Shown here one piece after another: positions 29,036 to 39,051 of a stretch of 64,000 nucleotides of DNA. The notes below the pieces were generated by a model that saw only the letters and a list, made by a program, of their open reading frames with translations, was not told where the DNA came from and ran no database searches. A program made the translations under genes and the position numbers. This stretch comes from Endomicrobiaceae bacterium. GTDB taxonomy: Bacteria; Elusimicrobiota; Endomicrobiia; Endomicrobiales; Endomicrobiaceae. The stretch spans positions 1 through 64,000 of the forward strand of contig JAQVBD010000001.1 of the NCBI GenBank assembly GCA_028690485.1, in the 5' to 3' direction. How positions within the stretch are numbered: position 1 is the stretch's first letter; each line of letters starts with the position of its first letter.

Positions 29036-30423
29036 CTATAAAATTTCATAATACATTAACTAATAAAGTAGAAGAATTTGTACCAATAGAAAAAAATAAG
29101 ATTTCTATGTATATTTGTGGAGTGACACCTTATGATGTTGTTCATTTAGGACATGCTAGAGCTTATGTAACTTTTGATGTTATTAAAAGACATTTTATAA
29201 GAAGCGGTTATATAGTTAATCATGTTCAAAATTTTACAGATGTTGATGACAAAATTATAAACAGATCAATTGAAAAACAAATTTCTCCGTTAGAACTTGC
29301 TAAAACTTATATAGATGATTATTTCGTGCAAATGGACAAATTGAATGTTTTAAAAGCAAATATATATCCTCAGGTTACAGCAATGATTCCTCAAATTATT
29401 TCATTTATAGAAAAACTTGTGGAAAAAGGATTTGCTTATGATGTTGATGGCGATGTTTATTTTTCAGTTGATAAATTTGCTCAATATGGGAAACTTTCAA
29501 AAAGAAAACTTGAAGATATGAGAATCGGCGCAAGAGTAGATGCAGATTCAAAAAAGAAAAATCCTTATGATTTTATACTTTGGAAAAAGACAAAAGAGAA
29601 TGAACCTAAAAGTGTATCATGGACTAGTAAATGGGCAAATGGAAGACCTGGTTGGCATATAGAATGTTCTGTTATGGCAACTACATTATTAGGGGATACC
29701 ATTGATATACATGGTGGTGGGCAAGATTTAATTTTTCCTCATCATGAAAATGAAATAGCTCAAAGTGAAGCTTGCACAGGTAAAGATTTTGCTAAATATT
29801 GGATACATAATGGTTTTGTGACTGTTAATAAAGAAAAAATGTCGAAGTCTCTTGGTAATTTTTTTACACTTAAAGATATTTTTAATACTTATGACCCTAG
29901 AGTAGTAAGATATTATTTGCTTACCCAACATTACAGAACGCCATTAGATTTTTCTAATGATAATCTTACTGCTGCTCAAAAAACTTTGCAAGGACTTGAT
30001 GAAGCATACTCAAGGTTGGTTTCAATTACTTCTGAAAGTGACAGTAAATTAACAAACGAAGACTTAATAAAAATTCAACAACTTGTAAAAGAATCTTTGG
30101 ATGATGATTTTAATTTTGAAAAAGCTTTATCATATTTGCATGAATTAAAAAACATAATTCTAAACAATCTTTTTGCAAATAAGATAGATTATCTTAGGCA
30201 AGCTAAATGGCTTTTTGAAGATATTTTAGAAGGTGATTTAGGGATAAAATTATTAAAAAATGAATTAGATAATGAGCTTTTAGAATTATTAGAAAAAAGA
30301 AATTCAGCTAGAAAAAACAAAGATTGGAAACAAGCAGATTTGTTCAGAGATGAGATAACAAAAAGAGGATATAAAATTAATGATAATCCGGATGGGACAT
30401 CTTCTCTAACTAAAAAAATATAA
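29032..30423 (+). CDS. cysS: Cysteinyl-tRNA synthetase
   Basis: Class I aminoacyl-tRNA synthetase (463 residues). It has the zinc cysteine C29 in Y-I-C-G-V-T-P-Y, the HIGH-type motif H38-L-G-H41, the G-W-H-I-E-C-S motif with further zinc ligands, H-G-G-G-x-D-L-I-F-P-H-H, and the E-K-M-S-K-S-L-G-N loop. It is commonly next to ispF and the rlmB-type methyltransferase, as here. Confidence 0.98.
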   Translation: MTIKFHNTLTNKVEEFVPIEKNKISMYICGVTPYDVVHLGHARAYVTFDVIKRHFIRSGYIVNHVQNFTDVDDKIINRSIEKQISPLELAKTYIDDYFVQMDKLNVLKANIYPQVTAMIPQIISFIEKLVEKGFAYDVDGDVYFSVDKFAQYGKLSKRKLEDMRIGARVDADSKKKNPYDFILWKKTKENEPKSVSWTSKWANGRPGWHIECSVMATTLLGDTIDIHGGGQDLIFPHHENEIAQSEACTGKDFAKYWIHNGFVTVNKEKMSKSLGNFFTLKDIFNTYDPRVVRYYLLTQHYRTPLDFSNDNLTAAQKTLQGLDEAYSRLVSITSESDSKLTNEDLIKIQQLVKESLDDDFNFEKALSYLHELKNIILNNLFANKIDYLRQAKWLFEDILEGDLGIKLLKNELDNELLELLEKRNSARKNKDWKQADLFRDEITKRGYKINDNPDGTSSLTKKI

Positions 30424-30440
30424 GTGACCTAAGAGGTGAA

Positions 30441-31172
30441 ATGAGCGACAAAATTTACGGCAGAAATGCAGTGCTAGAAGCAATTAAATCTGGAAATAGA
30501 ACAATTAATAAAATATTTATTTCAAAAACAGCACATGGCAGCAATATTGCTGAGATTATAAAACTCGCTAAAACTAACGGAATACTTACTAACAGTGTTC
30601 CACCTGAAAAATTAGACAAATTTGAAGAAGAAAATACTCAGGGTGTAGTTGCTGAAGTTTCTGCAACTGAATATGTAGAATTAGAAACATTAATAGAACA
30701 ATTAAAAGACAAGAAAGATACTTTACTATTACTTCTTGATTCAATAGAAGATCCTCATAATATGGGAGCGATTATCAGAAATGCCGTAGCTTTTGGTGTT
30801 GATGGCGTTATTATTCCTAAGTGGAGATCTGCAACTGTTAATGAAACTGTTTTTAGAACTTCCGCAGGGGCTATAGAACACATAAAAATAGCAAGAGTAA
30901 CAAATACGTCTCAAGCTATATTAGAATTGAAGAAACATAATTTTTGGGTACTTGGAGCAGAAAATGGTAATGAAAGTATAGCAGAAGCAAAAATACCTTT
31001 TCCTGCAGTTTTAATAGTTGGGAGTGAAGGGTTTGGAATTCATCAAAAAATTAAAGAAAAATGTGACTTAATAATTACTGTTCCACAAAAGAATCTAATT
31101 TCATCATTAAATGTTTCATGTGCAAGTGCTATCATTTTGTATGAAATATTTAAGCAACGAATACAAGCTTAA
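30441..31172 (+). CDS. rlmB: 23S rRNA 2'-O-methyltransferase, SpoU/RlmB family
   Basis: The 243-residue protein is a SPOUT methyltransferase with an N-terminal substrate-binding domain (I-Y-G-R-N-A-V-x-E-A) and the three SpoU motifs: D-P-H-N-M-G-A-I-I-R-N-A, I-V-G-S-E-G-F-G-I, and I-S-S-L-N-V-S-C-A-S-A-I. The best match is RlmB, which methylates G2251 in 23S rRNA; a TrmH-type relative is possible. An AGAGGTG ribosome site precedes the ATG. Last gene of the aroE operon. Confidence 0.92.
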   Translation: MSDKIYGRNAVLEAIKSGNRTINKIFISKTAHGSNIAEIIKLAKTNGILTNSVPPEKLDKFEEENTQGVVAEVSATEYVELETLIEQLKDKKDTLLLLLDSIEDPHNMGAIIRNAVAFGVDGVIIPKWRSATVNETVFRTSAGAIEHIKIARVTNTSQAILELKKHNFWVLGAENGNESIAEAKIPFPAVLIVGSEGFGIHQKIKEKCDLIITVPQKNLISSLNVSCASAIILYEIFKQRIQA

Positions 31173-31180
31173 TTGTTATG

Positions 31181-31210
31181 TTGACACATAAGTTCCATTT
31201 TTGATATGAT
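31181..31210 (+). promoter_or_regulatory. Sigma-70-type promoter for the lysine/DAP operon
   Basis: A consensus TTGACA, an 18-base spacer and TATGAT lie in the 63-base gap between rlmB and lysA. A GGGGGG ribosome site follows before the lysA ATG. It would drive lysA, dapF, dapA and dapB. Confidence 0.7.
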
Positions 31211-31235
31211 TTTCAGACGATATACTGGGGGGTAA

Positions 31236-32477
31236 ATGAGTATTAAATATATAAACAATGAACTATTTGTTGAGAATATATCTGTATCAAAATTAGCTGA
31301 CAAGTATGGAACACCGATATACATATATTCCAGAAAAATATTAGAATCGAATTTTAATTCATATAAGAAGGGTTTTAGCGATATTAATAGCATTATTTGC
31401 TATGCTGCTAAAGCAAATTCTAATCAAAATATTATGAGACTTCTTGCAAAATTAGGATCTGGTGCAGATATCGTTTCCGGTGGAGAATTATACAGATCTT
31501 TACTTGCAGGAATAAAACCAAATAGAATTGTTTATTCCGGTGTTGGAAAAACTGTTGAAGAAATAAAATATGCCCTTAAAAGTGATATTTTAATGTTTAA
31601 TGTTGAATCTTTTGAAGAGCTTCAACAGATAAATATTATTGCAAAAAAACTTCATAAAAAAGCTAGGATATCTTTTAGAGTAAATCCGGATGTAGATCCT
31701 CATACGCATAAACATATTACTACAGGCAAACATGGCAGTAAGTTCGGTATTATGTATGAAGATGCATTAGAATTATATATTACAGCATCAAAAATGAGTA
31801 ATATAGAAATAGTTGGTATTGACAGTCATATTGGTTCACAGATTTTAGAAGTAATTCCGTATAAATTAGCAGCAGTGAAGCTTTCTAAATTAATAGATAA
31901 TTTGGAAAAAGCAAAAATATTTATTAAATATATAGATATTGGTGGCGGGCTTGGTGTTAAATATCAAAAAACAGATAGACCTCCTACTCCAGAAGATTTA
32001 AAAAAAGAAGTAATGTCTGTATATTCAAAATATAAAGATAAAACTATTATTGTTGAACCTGGAAGATCCATAGTTGCGAATGCAGGCATAATGGTAGGTA
32101 AAATTTTATATAGAAAAATTACAGGTAATAAAAAATTTATTATTGTTGATATTGGAATGAATGACTTAATAAGACCTACTTTATATGATGCATATCATAA
32201 TATTATCCCTGTTAAAAAAACTACAAAAAAGCCAACAATTGTAGATATCGTTGGTCCTATTTGTGAAACAGGTGATTTTCTTGCAAAAGATAGAAGGTTT
32301 CCTATGTTATTGCAAGGAGAGCTTATAGCTGTTGAATGTATTGGTGCTTATGGTTCTGCTATGGCATCTCAATACAATTCAAGACTTAGAGCACAAGGAA
32401 TCGTAGTTGATGGTAATAAAGTAACAGGCATAAGAAAAAGGGAAGAACTAAAAGATTTGATAGCAAAAGAAATATAA
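31236..32477 (+). CDS. lysA: Diaminopimelate decarboxylase
   Basis: PLP enzyme that converts meso-diaminopimelate to L-lysine. The 413-residue protein has the PLP lysine K59 in Y-A-A-K-A-N, H-x-G-S-Q, the glycine-rich D-I-G-G-G-L-G, E-P-G-R-S-I-V, and the active-site cysteine motif G-P-I-C-E-T-G-D near the C-terminus. First gene of the operon lysA-dapF-dapA-dapB. Confidence 0.97.
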   Translation: MSIKYINNELFVENISVSKLADKYGTPIYIYSRKILESNFNSYKKGFSDINSIICYAAKANSNQNIMRLLAKLGSGADIVSGGELYRSLLAGIKPNRIVYSGVGKTVEEIKYALKSDILMFNVESFEELQQINIIAKKLHKKARISFRVNPDVDPHTHKHITTGKHGSKFGIMYEDALELYITASKMSNIEIVGIDSHIGSQILEVIPYKLAAVKLSKLIDNLEKAKIFIKYIDIGGGLGVKYQKTDRPPTPEDLKKEVMSVYSKYKDKTIIVEPGRSIVANAGIMVGKILYRKITGNKKFIIVDIGMNDLIRPTLYDAYHNIIPVKKTTKKPTIVDIVGPICETGDFLAKDRRFPMLLQGELIAVECIGAYGSAMASQYNSRLRAQGIVVDGNKVTGIRKREELKDLIAKEI

Positions 32478-32494
32478 TTAAGGAATACCAAAAT

Positions 32495-33319
32495 ATGTCA
32501 CAAAATAATATACATTTTTATAAATTAACAGCAGCAGGAAACGATTTTGTATTGATAGATAACAGAGAAAATATAATATCTGAAAATAATCATTCATCTT
32601 TGGCAGCAAAACTTTGTGATAGAAGATATTCAATCGGTGGTGATGGATTAATACTTCTTGAGAAAAGTGATAAAGCAGATTTTAGAATGAGATATTATAA
32701 TTCAGATGGTTCTCATGCAAGTATGTGCGGAAATGGAGGCAGATCAATAGCAAAATTTGCTTATGAGCTTGGTGTAGTTAAAAAAAATATGAAATTTGAA
32801 ACAGATGCAGGTTTAATAACTGCAGAGATAAAATCGGATACAGTTGTTAATTTGGCTTTATATGCTCCAAAAGATTTGAAACTTGATGTACAGCTCAAAA
32901 TTGATGACATAATATTTGAAGTTTCTTGTTTAAATACGGGTGTTCCTCATGCTGTGATTTTTGTTGAAGATATTGAAAAAATTGATGTCGTAAAATATGG
33001 AAGACTTATAAGATTTCATAAAGAGTTTTTACCAAACGGTACAAATGTTAATTTTGTACAAGTTGCAGAAGACAATACAATACTTGTAAGAACTTATGAA
33101 AGAGGTGTAGAAAATGAAACTTTAGCATGTGGAACTGGTGTTACTGCTTCATCAATAATATCTGTAATTAAGAAAAAAGTTGTTTCGCCGGTGCATATTG
33201 TCACTAGAGGAAAAGACAATCTTTTTGTTTCATGTTCATTAGATAATTTAAAAATATCAGATGTTTATTTAGAAGGACCAGCGATAGTATCATTTGTAGG
33301 GGAAGTAAAAGTAGGATAA
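32495..33319 (+). CDS. dapF: Diaminopimelate epimerase
   Basis: Cofactor-independent racemase converting LL- to meso-diaminopimelate. The 274-residue protein has both catalytic cysteines, C78 in A-S-M-C-G-N-G-G-R and C212 in E-T-L-A-C-G-T-G. AAGGAA precedes the ATG. It links dapL (LL-product) to lysA and MurE (meso-substrate). Confidence 0.97.
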   Translation: MSQNNIHFYKLTAAGNDFVLIDNRENIISENNHSSLAAKLCDRRYSIGGDGLILLEKSDKADFRMRYYNSDGSHASMCGNGGRSIAKFAYELGVVKKNMKFETDAGLITAEIKSDTVVNLALYAPKDLKLDVQLKIDDIIFEVSCLNTGVPHAVIFVEDIEKIDVVKYGRLIRFHKEFLPNGTNVNFVQVAEDNTILVRTYERGVENETLACGTGVTASSIISVIKKKVVSPVHIVTRGKDNLFVSCSLDNLKISDVYLEGPAIVSFVGEVKVG

Positions 33320-33338
33320 AAAAAGAATAGGAGAATTT

Positions 33339-34214
33339 ATGTTTTCAGGTTCGTATACAGCAATTGTAACACCATTTAAGAACGGAAAAGTTGATTTTGA
33401 TACTTTTGGAAAACTTATTGAACTACAATATGAAGCTGGTATTACAGGGATAGTTCCTTGTGGAACAACAGGTGAATCAGCAACTTTATCACATAAAGAA
33501 CATGATGAAGTTATTGAATCAGCAGTAAAATTTTCAAATGGTAGAATAAAAGTTTTTGCAGGAACAGGTTCTAATTCAACAGTTGAGGCAATAAGACTTT
33601 CAAAACATGCGGAAGAAGTTGGATGCGATGGCGTTTTATTGGTATCTCCATATTATAATAAACCAACTCAACAAGGACTATATTTACACTATAAAGAAAT
33701 TGCAAATTCTATTAAAATACCAGTTATTTTATATAATATACAGGGGAGAACTTCTGTTAATATAGAGCCTAAAACGATTGCAAGGCTTACAAAAGATTGC
33801 AAAAATATTATGTCAGTAAAAGAGGCATCAGGTTCATTAGATCAAATGTCTCAAATAAAACTTTTATCACCGGATATTTATTTATTATCAGGAGATGATA
33901 CTCTTACTGTGCCGGTAATGTCAATTGGTGGATGTGGAGTTATATCTGTATTGTCAAATATATTGCCAAAAGAAGTTGCAGAACTTGTTAATTCATTTTT
34001 GAAAGGTGATTTGAAAAAGGCTATACAGATGCATTATAAATTACTTCCTTTAGTTAAAGCAATGTTTATAGAAACAAATCCTATACCTGTAAAAACTGCT
34101 ATGGAAATGATGGGATTATGTTCGGGAGAGTTAAGACTCCCAATGTGTGAAATGACGAATGAAAATAAAGAAATTTTAAGAAAAGCTTTACAGAATTATG
34201 GGTTGATAAAGTAG
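33339..34214 (+). CDS. dapA: 4-hydroxy-tetrahydrodipicolinate synthase
   Basis: Condenses pyruvate with aspartate semialdehyde, the entry step of DAP synthesis. The 291-residue protein has the Schiff-base lysine K161 in V-K-E-A-S-G, Y132 in L-Y-N, and G-T-T-G-E-S near residue 42. The usual L-Y-N-V-P-G-R-T reads L-Y-N-I-Q-G-R-T, an uncommon Pro-to-Gln change beside the active site. An AGGAG ribosome site stands before the ATG. Confidence 0.97.
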   Translation: MFSGSYTAIVTPFKNGKVDFDTFGKLIELQYEAGITGIVPCGTTGESATLSHKEHDEVIESAVKFSNGRIKVFAGTGSNSTVEAIRLSKHAEEVGCDGVLLVSPYYNKPTQQGLYLHYKEIANSIKIPVILYNIQGRTSVNIEPKTIARLTKDCKNIMSVKEASGSLDQMSQIKLLSPDIYLLSGDDTLTVPVMSIGGCGVISVLSNILPKEVAELVNSFLKGDLKKAIQMHYKLLPLVKAMFIETNPIPVKTAMEMMGLCSGELRLPMCEMTNENKEILRKALQNYGLIK

Positions 34215-34226
34215 AAAGGAGCTTGT

Positions 34227-35003
34227 ATGGCGAATATAATTGTTTGTGGTGCTGATGGAAGAATGGGAAGAACAATAATACAATTAGCAAATGCAGATTC
34301 TGACATCAATGTTGTTGGTGCTGTTGAAATTGATTCTAGTCCTGCAATTGGCATGGGAAAACCTATAATAACAAAATCATCTGAAATGGAAAGAATTGTA
34401 AATAAGGGCGATATTATCGTTGATTTTACTGTAGCTTCAAATACTATTAAGAATTTAGAAATAGCAGTAAAAAAAGGTGCCTTGATGGTAATAGGGACAA
34501 CCGGTTTAAATAATGAACATAAAGATATTTTACAAAATGCTTCTAAAAAAATTCCTATAGTTACATCTCCAAATATGTCAATAGGAATTAATATTTTAAT
34601 TGATTTAGTAGAAAATCTCGCAAAAAAAATGTCTGGGTATGATGTTGAGATAGTAGAATTACATCATAATAAAAAGAAAGATGCTCCTTCCGGTACTGCT
34701 ATTCGTTTGGCAGAAGCAGCTGCCAAAGGTATGGAAAAGGATTTAAAAAAAGATGGAGTTTACGGAAGACATGGGACCGATGCTCTTAGAACTCCTGGGG
34801 AAATAGGAGTTCATGCTGTTAGAGGTGGAGATATTGTTGGCGAACATACCATTTATTTCATAGGTATTGGTGAGAGAATAGAAATTTCGCATAAGGCAAG
34901 TTCAAGAGAAAATCTTGCTTCTGGAGCATTGAAAGCTTCAAAATGGATAGCCGATAAACCAGCAGGTTTATATGACATGAGAGATGTTTTAGGCTTGAAA
35001 TAG
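34227..35003 (+). CDS. dapB: 4-hydroxy-tetrahydrodipicolinate reductase
   Basis: Second committed step of the DAP pathway. The 258-residue protein has the Rossmann loop G-A-D-G-R-M-G-R, D-F-T-V-A, G-T-T-G-L, S-P-N-M-S-I-G-I-N, and the catalytic E-L-H-H-N-K-K-K-D-A-P-S-G-T segment. AAAGGAG lies upstream. It follows dapA by 12 bases. Confidence 0.98.
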   Translation: MANIIVCGADGRMGRTIIQLANADSDINVVGAVEIDSSPAIGMGKPIITKSSEMERIVNKGDIIVDFTVASNTIKNLEIAVKKGALMVIGTTGLNNEHKDILQNASKKIPIVTSPNMSIGINILIDLVENLAKKMSGYDVEIVELHHNKKKDAPSGTAIRLAEAAAKGMEKDLKKDGVYGRHGTDALRTPGEIGVHAVRGGDIVGEHTIYFIGIGERIEISHKASSRENLASGALKASKWIADKPAGLYDMRDVLGLK

Positions 35004-35052
35004 AAATCAAACAAAAATCCTAATCCTTAAAAAATTTAAATTTAGGTTTATT

Positions 35053-37185
35053 ATGCCTGAGCACACATTTCAAAGAATTTTAAAATCTTGTATATTTTCA
35101 TTAATATGTACATCATTAATCCTATTATGGGAAATTATAACAATAGGATACTGTTTTACAATTTCTTCTTTTTGTTATACCTTAAATTATTTAATTTCCT
35201 CTAATATAGGTTTAATCTTTATATGTATTTTTATTTTGAACAGTCTATTTATATATATTTATCTTAAAAATATTTCTGTAATTAATAAATTTATATATTT
35301 AAATAGATGGTATATAGCAATATTTATTCTGTTTTTATGTATAACATTTAAAATATCAGGTTCTTCATTAGGCAGTTGGAAATACCTTTGTCAAAATGGA
35401 ATAGATAGTGGACTTATTATCGGAGTTAATAAATCTGTACATGCAGATGAATATTGTGTTTATACTCCAATGTTGATTTCTCAGTTTTATAATAAAATAA
35501 GTTTTTTGCCGTATTTTGGTGATGTTTTGAGAGGAACATTTACAGATATGTTTATTGTTTATGGCCAACCAGTAAACGATATTGCGGCTATTTTCCGTCC
35601 ATTTCAATTAGGCTATTTGTTTTTAGGTTTAGAAAGAGGTTTATCTTTTTTTTGGTGTTCACGTTTAATATTATTGTTTATGTTAACATTTGAATTTGCA
35701 ATGATTTTTACAAAGAAAAATAAAATTTTATCATTAGCTTGTTCTTTGTTAATTACTTTTTCTCCAGTTGTTCAATGGTGGTTTTCAATTAATTCTTTAA
35801 TAGAAATGTTGATATTTGGGGAATTGTTAGTGTTGATGACAATGTGTTATCTGAAAAGTACAAGTTATTTTAAAAAAATAATATTAGCCTTTTTTATGAG
35901 TATATGTACATGTGGCTATATTTTTACATTTTATCCTGCATGGCAAATACCATTAGCTTATATGTTTGTCACAATTATAATATGCTTGATTATTGATAAT
36001 AGAGCAGATATTCATTTTAATTTTAAAAAAGATTTTTTTGTATTATGTTTTTATTTCATTTGTGTACTTACCTTTTTATCATATATTTATTTAAAATCAG
36101 AAAACGCTATTTTAAGTCTAATTAATACAATATATCCTGGACATCGTTTCTCAAATGGAGGGGGAAGTTGCTTGGATTTATTCCACTATCCATTTACACT
36201 AATTTTAGGCTTAACTGATATTGGCATTAAAATGAAAATTAATTTATGGTCTATTTTTACTTCTATTTTTGATTTTTTCCCTATAGGATTTCTTATGTTA
36301 TTCGTTTTAATATTTAAAGAAAAAAAACGAAATGCATTTTTAATCGGATTACTTGTTGTTTGGGCTTTTATATTTTTTTATTGTAGTATCGGGTTTACAC
36401 CTTTATTATCAAAAATAACATTAATGAACCATGTTATTTCAAACAGAGCTTTTATTGTAATTGGAATTGTTAATGTTATTTTATTAATTTATTCAATGTC
36501 TTTTATTAAAACTAAATTTAATTTATCTTTATCAATAATTATATCTACAGCTTTTACTTATATTTTAACTATTCTTTCAGCTAATAAAAATATTGATTAC
36601 TATAATCATTACATGCTTTTAATTATTGTTCCTATTCTGTTTCTTTCATTTTTCATGATTTTACGAAATATGCAAATTCATTTCACAATATTATGTGTTG
36701 TGATTTCTTTTTTTACAGGAGTTTTAGCGAATCCTATTAGAATCGGTGCAGATGTAATTTTAAAAAATAAACTTATAGTTGCCATTAATGACATTGCCAA
36801 AAATAATGAAGGGTCATGGTTTGTAGAAGGACTTCTTTTTCCTATGAATAACATACCGATAATGGCTGGAGCTCCAACAATTAATTCAACTAATGTGTAT
36901 CCTAATTTGAAATTATGGGAAAAGATAGATCCTGAAAAAAAACATGATAATATTTATAACAGATATGGCAGTTTTGCAATTTTAATAACAAATGACAATA
37001 CTAACTATGCTGTTTTAAATCAAGATTATTTTGTTGTATATTTAAATAAAAATGATGTAAAAAAACTTGGTGCAAAATATATTCTATCATCAAGAGATTT
37101 ATCTCAGTTCAATGATAGCTCTATTAATTTTAAAATTGTAAATAAAATTGATGAATATAAAATTTTTGAAATAATACAAATATAA
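35053..37185 (+). CDS. Large polytopic membrane protein, possible surface-glycan glycosyltransferase (GT-C-like)
   Basis: A 710-residue protein with about 14-16 predicted membrane helices and a C-terminal soluble segment of about 130 residues. Between helices it has H-A-D-E-Y-C-V-Y-T-P (around 134-143), F-R-P-F-Q-L-G and W-W-F-S-I-N-S. This layout, with an acidic loop after the early helices, recalls GT-C glycosyltransferases or the DUF7657-like proteins of surface polysaccharide loci. I do not recognise the family securely. It sits between dapB and dapL but has no visible role in lysine synthesis. The ribosome site is weak (TAGG). Confidence 0.7.
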   Translation: MPEHTFQRILKSCIFSLICTSLILLWEIITIGYCFTISSFCYTLNYLISSNIGLIFICIFILNSLFIYIYLKNISVINKFIYLNRWYIAIFILFLCITFKISGSSLGSWKYLCQNGIDSGLIIGVNKSVHADEYCVYTPMLISQFYNKISFLPYFGDVLRGTFTDMFIVYGQPVNDIAAIFRPFQLGYLFLGLERGLSFFWCSRLILLFMLTFEFAMIFTKKNKILSLACSLLITFSPVVQWWFSINSLIEMLIFGELLVLMTMCYLKSTSYFKKIILAFFMSICTCGYIFTFYPAWQIPLAYMFVTIIICLIIDNRADIHFNFKKDFFVLCFYFICVLTFLSYIYLKSENAILSLINTIYPGHRFSNGGGSCLDLFHYPFTLILGLTDIGIKMKINLWSIFTSIFDFFPIGFLMLFVLIFKEKKRNAFLIGLLVVWAFIFFYCSIGFTPLLSKITLMNHVISNRAFIVIGIVNVILLIYSMSFIKTKFNLSLSIIISTAFTYILTILSANKNIDYYNHYMLLIIVPILFLSFFMILRNMQIHFTILCVVISFFTGVLANPIRIGADVILKNKLIVAINDIAKNNEGSWFVEGLLFPMNNIPIMAGAPTINSTNVYPNLKLWEKIDPEKKHDNIYNRYGSFAILITNDNTNYAVLNQDYFVVYLNKNDVKKLGAKYILSSRDLSQFNDSSINFKIVNKIDEYKIFEIIQI

Positions 37186-37255
37186 CAATTTTATTTTTTT
37201 TAATATATAATATAAAGCTAAATATTAATGTTTATATAAACAAAAAGGAGTTTCT

Positions 37256-38425
37256 ATGCAAATTAAATACAATGATAAATTAGGTAAATTACCTCCATAT
37301 CTTTTTATTGAAATAGATAGAAAGAAAAAAGAGGCAATAAAAAGAGGTGCAGACATAATATCTTTAGGTGTTGGTGATCCTGATATGCCTACTCCAGATC
37401 ATATAATAAAAGCCGGACAACAAGCTCTTGCTAAACATGCAAATCATCAGTATCCTTTTGGTGCAGGTATGATTTCTTTTAGAAAAGCAGTTTCTGATTG
37501 GTATAAAGCAAGATTTAATGTCGATTTGAATGCAGAAGATGAAGTTTGTGCTTTAATAGGTTCTAAAGAAGGGATAGGTCATATGCACTTGGCATTTATA
37601 AATCCAGGAGATGTTGTTTTAATTCCAGAACCAGGATATCCAGTGTATAATACAGGTACAATATTTACAGATGGTCAGCCATATTTTATGCCATTGTTAG
37701 AAAAGAATGGATTTCTGCCGGATTTGGATGCTATTCCATCAGATATTTTGAAAAAATCAAAAATTATATTTATTAATTATCCGAATAATCCTACAGCAGC
37801 TGTTGCTCCTAAAGAATTTTATGTGAAGCTTGTAGAATTTGCGAAAAAAAATAACATTATTGTTGCACATGACAGTGCATATTCTGAAATTTATTATGAT
37901 GAAAATGAAAAGCCTATGAGTTTTCTTGAAGTTGAAGGGGCAAAAGAAGTTGGTGTTGAATTTCATTCATTATCAAAAACTTATAATATGACTGGATGGA
38001 GAATTGGGTGGGTTTGTGGTAATAAAGAAGTTGTTTCAGCAATTGCAAAAGTTAAAGATAATTATGATTCTGGTGTTTTTCAAGCAGTTCAAGAGGCAGG
38101 TATTACTGCACTTACATTTTCACAAGATTGTGTGGAAGAAATAAGAAAAATATATAAAGAAAGAAGAGATGCTCTTTGTAATGGTTTAATTGAATTAGGG
38201 TGGAATGTCACAAAACCAAAAGCAACATTCTATGTATGGGCAAAAATCCCTAAAGGATATACATCTTCACAGATTGTCGGAAAACTTTTAGATGAATGTG
38301 CAATTGTATGTACTCCGGGTAATGGTTTAGGAAAATCTGGTGAAGGATATGTTAGATTTGCATTGACTGTTGGTGTTCCAAGAATTAAAGAAGCTTTAGC
38401 AAGAATAGCTAAGATTAAGTGGTAA
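37256..38425 (+). CDS. dapL: LL-diaminopimelate aminotransferase
   Basis: PLP aminotransferase that makes LL-diaminopimelate directly from tetrahydrodipicolinate, bypassing the succinylase and acetylase routes. The 389-residue protein has S-L-G-V-G-D-P-D-M-P-T-P near the N-terminus, N-Y-P-N-N-P-T, the PLP lysine K241 in S-L-S-K-T-Y-N-M-T-G-W-R, and R-F-A-L near the end. Presence of dapA, dapB, dapF and lysA but no dapC, D or E in this region supports DapL. AAGGAG precedes the ATG and a strong terminator follows. Confidence 0.93.
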   Translation: MQIKYNDKLGKLPPYLFIEIDRKKKEAIKRGADIISLGVGDPDMPTPDHIIKAGQQALAKHANHQYPFGAGMISFRKAVSDWYKARFNVDLNAEDEVCALIGSKEGIGHMHLAFINPGDVVLIPEPGYPVYNTGTIFTDGQPYFMPLLEKNGFLPDLDAIPSDILKKSKIIFINYPNNPTAAVAPKEFYVKLVEFAKKNNIIVAHDSAYSEIYYDENEKPMSFLEVEGAKEVGVEFHSLSKTYNMTGWRIGWVCGNKEVVSAIAKVKDNYDSGVFQAVQEAGITALTFSQDCVEEIRKIYKERRDALCNGLIELGWNVTKPKATFYVWAKIPKGYTSSQIVGKLLDECAIVCTPGNGLGKSGEGYVRFALTVGVPRIKEALARIAKIKW

Positions 38426-38456
38426 TATAATACATAAATTTTTAAGTTATAGTTTG

Positions 38457-38494
38457 ATATCGCAAGTATTTATAAATACTTGCGATATTTTTTT
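38457..38494 (+). terminator. Factor-independent terminator after dapL
   Basis: A perfect stem of about 15 bp (ATATCGCAAGTATTT and its complement) with a minimal loop is followed by a T run (38488-38494). It ends the dapL transcript. Confidence 0.9.
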
Positions 38495-38514
38495 CTCAAA
38501 AAATTATTAGATTT

Positions 38515-38523
38515 TGATATAAT
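38515..38523 (+). promoter_or_regulatory. Extended -10 promoter for folK (TGATATAAT)
   Basis: TG-A-TATAAT lies 39 bases before the folK ATG and just after the dapL terminator. No good -35 box is visible. An AGAGAAG ribosome site lies between. Confidence 0.45.
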
Positions 38524-38562
38524 CGTTGTGTATTAAAATAATATGTTAAAAGAGAAGTATTG

Positions 38563-39039
38563 ATGAATATATATTTATCATTCGGTTCAAATGTCGGTAA
38601 TAGACAAAAACATATAGAAGATGCCATATCGGAACTATCTAAAAACAATATTAAACAAATCAAGAAATCATCTTTGTATGAAACTTTTCCAATTGGCCCA
38701 CAACAACGAAAATTTTATAATTTAGTTGGAAAATTTGAAACTAATTTGTCAGCTGAAGAGTTACTTAAAGTGCTAAAAGATATAGAAAAAAAAATAGGTA
38801 GAATAAAAACTTTTAGATGGGGACCGAGAGTTATAGACATAGATATTTTATTTTATGGGAATAAAATTGTTAATTTAAAAAAATTAGTTATTCCACATAA
38901 AGAAATTATAAATAGATTATTTGTTCTTTATCCTATGAATGAAATATCTTCAAACTTCGTACATCCAAGCATCAAGAAAACAATAAAAACAATTCTAAAA
39001 GAATTTTTAAAAAATACTGATAAAATTTGTAAATCATAA
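38563..39039 (+). CDS. folK: 2-amino-4-hydroxy-6-hydroxymethyldihydropteridine pyrophosphokinase
   Basis: Folate-pathway kinase (158 residues). It starts with I-Y-L-S-F-G-S-N-V-G-N-R, has the Y-E-T-x-P-x-G segment, R-W-G-P-R-V-I-D-I-D-I-L-F-Y-G with the metal aspartates, and I-P-H-K-E-I. The ATG is chosen over the TTG directly before it because AGAGAAG is better spaced. No other folate genes are adjacent. Confidence 0.95.
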   Translation: MNIYLSFGSNVGNRQKHIEDAISELSKNNIKQIKKSSLYETFPIGPQQRKFYNLVGKFETNLSAEELLKVLKDIEKKIGRIKTFRWGPRVIDIDILFYGNKIVNLKKLVIPHKEIINRLFVLYPMNEISSNFVHPSIKKTIKTILKEFLKNTDKICKS

Positions 39040-39051
39040 ATTGAATTCATA

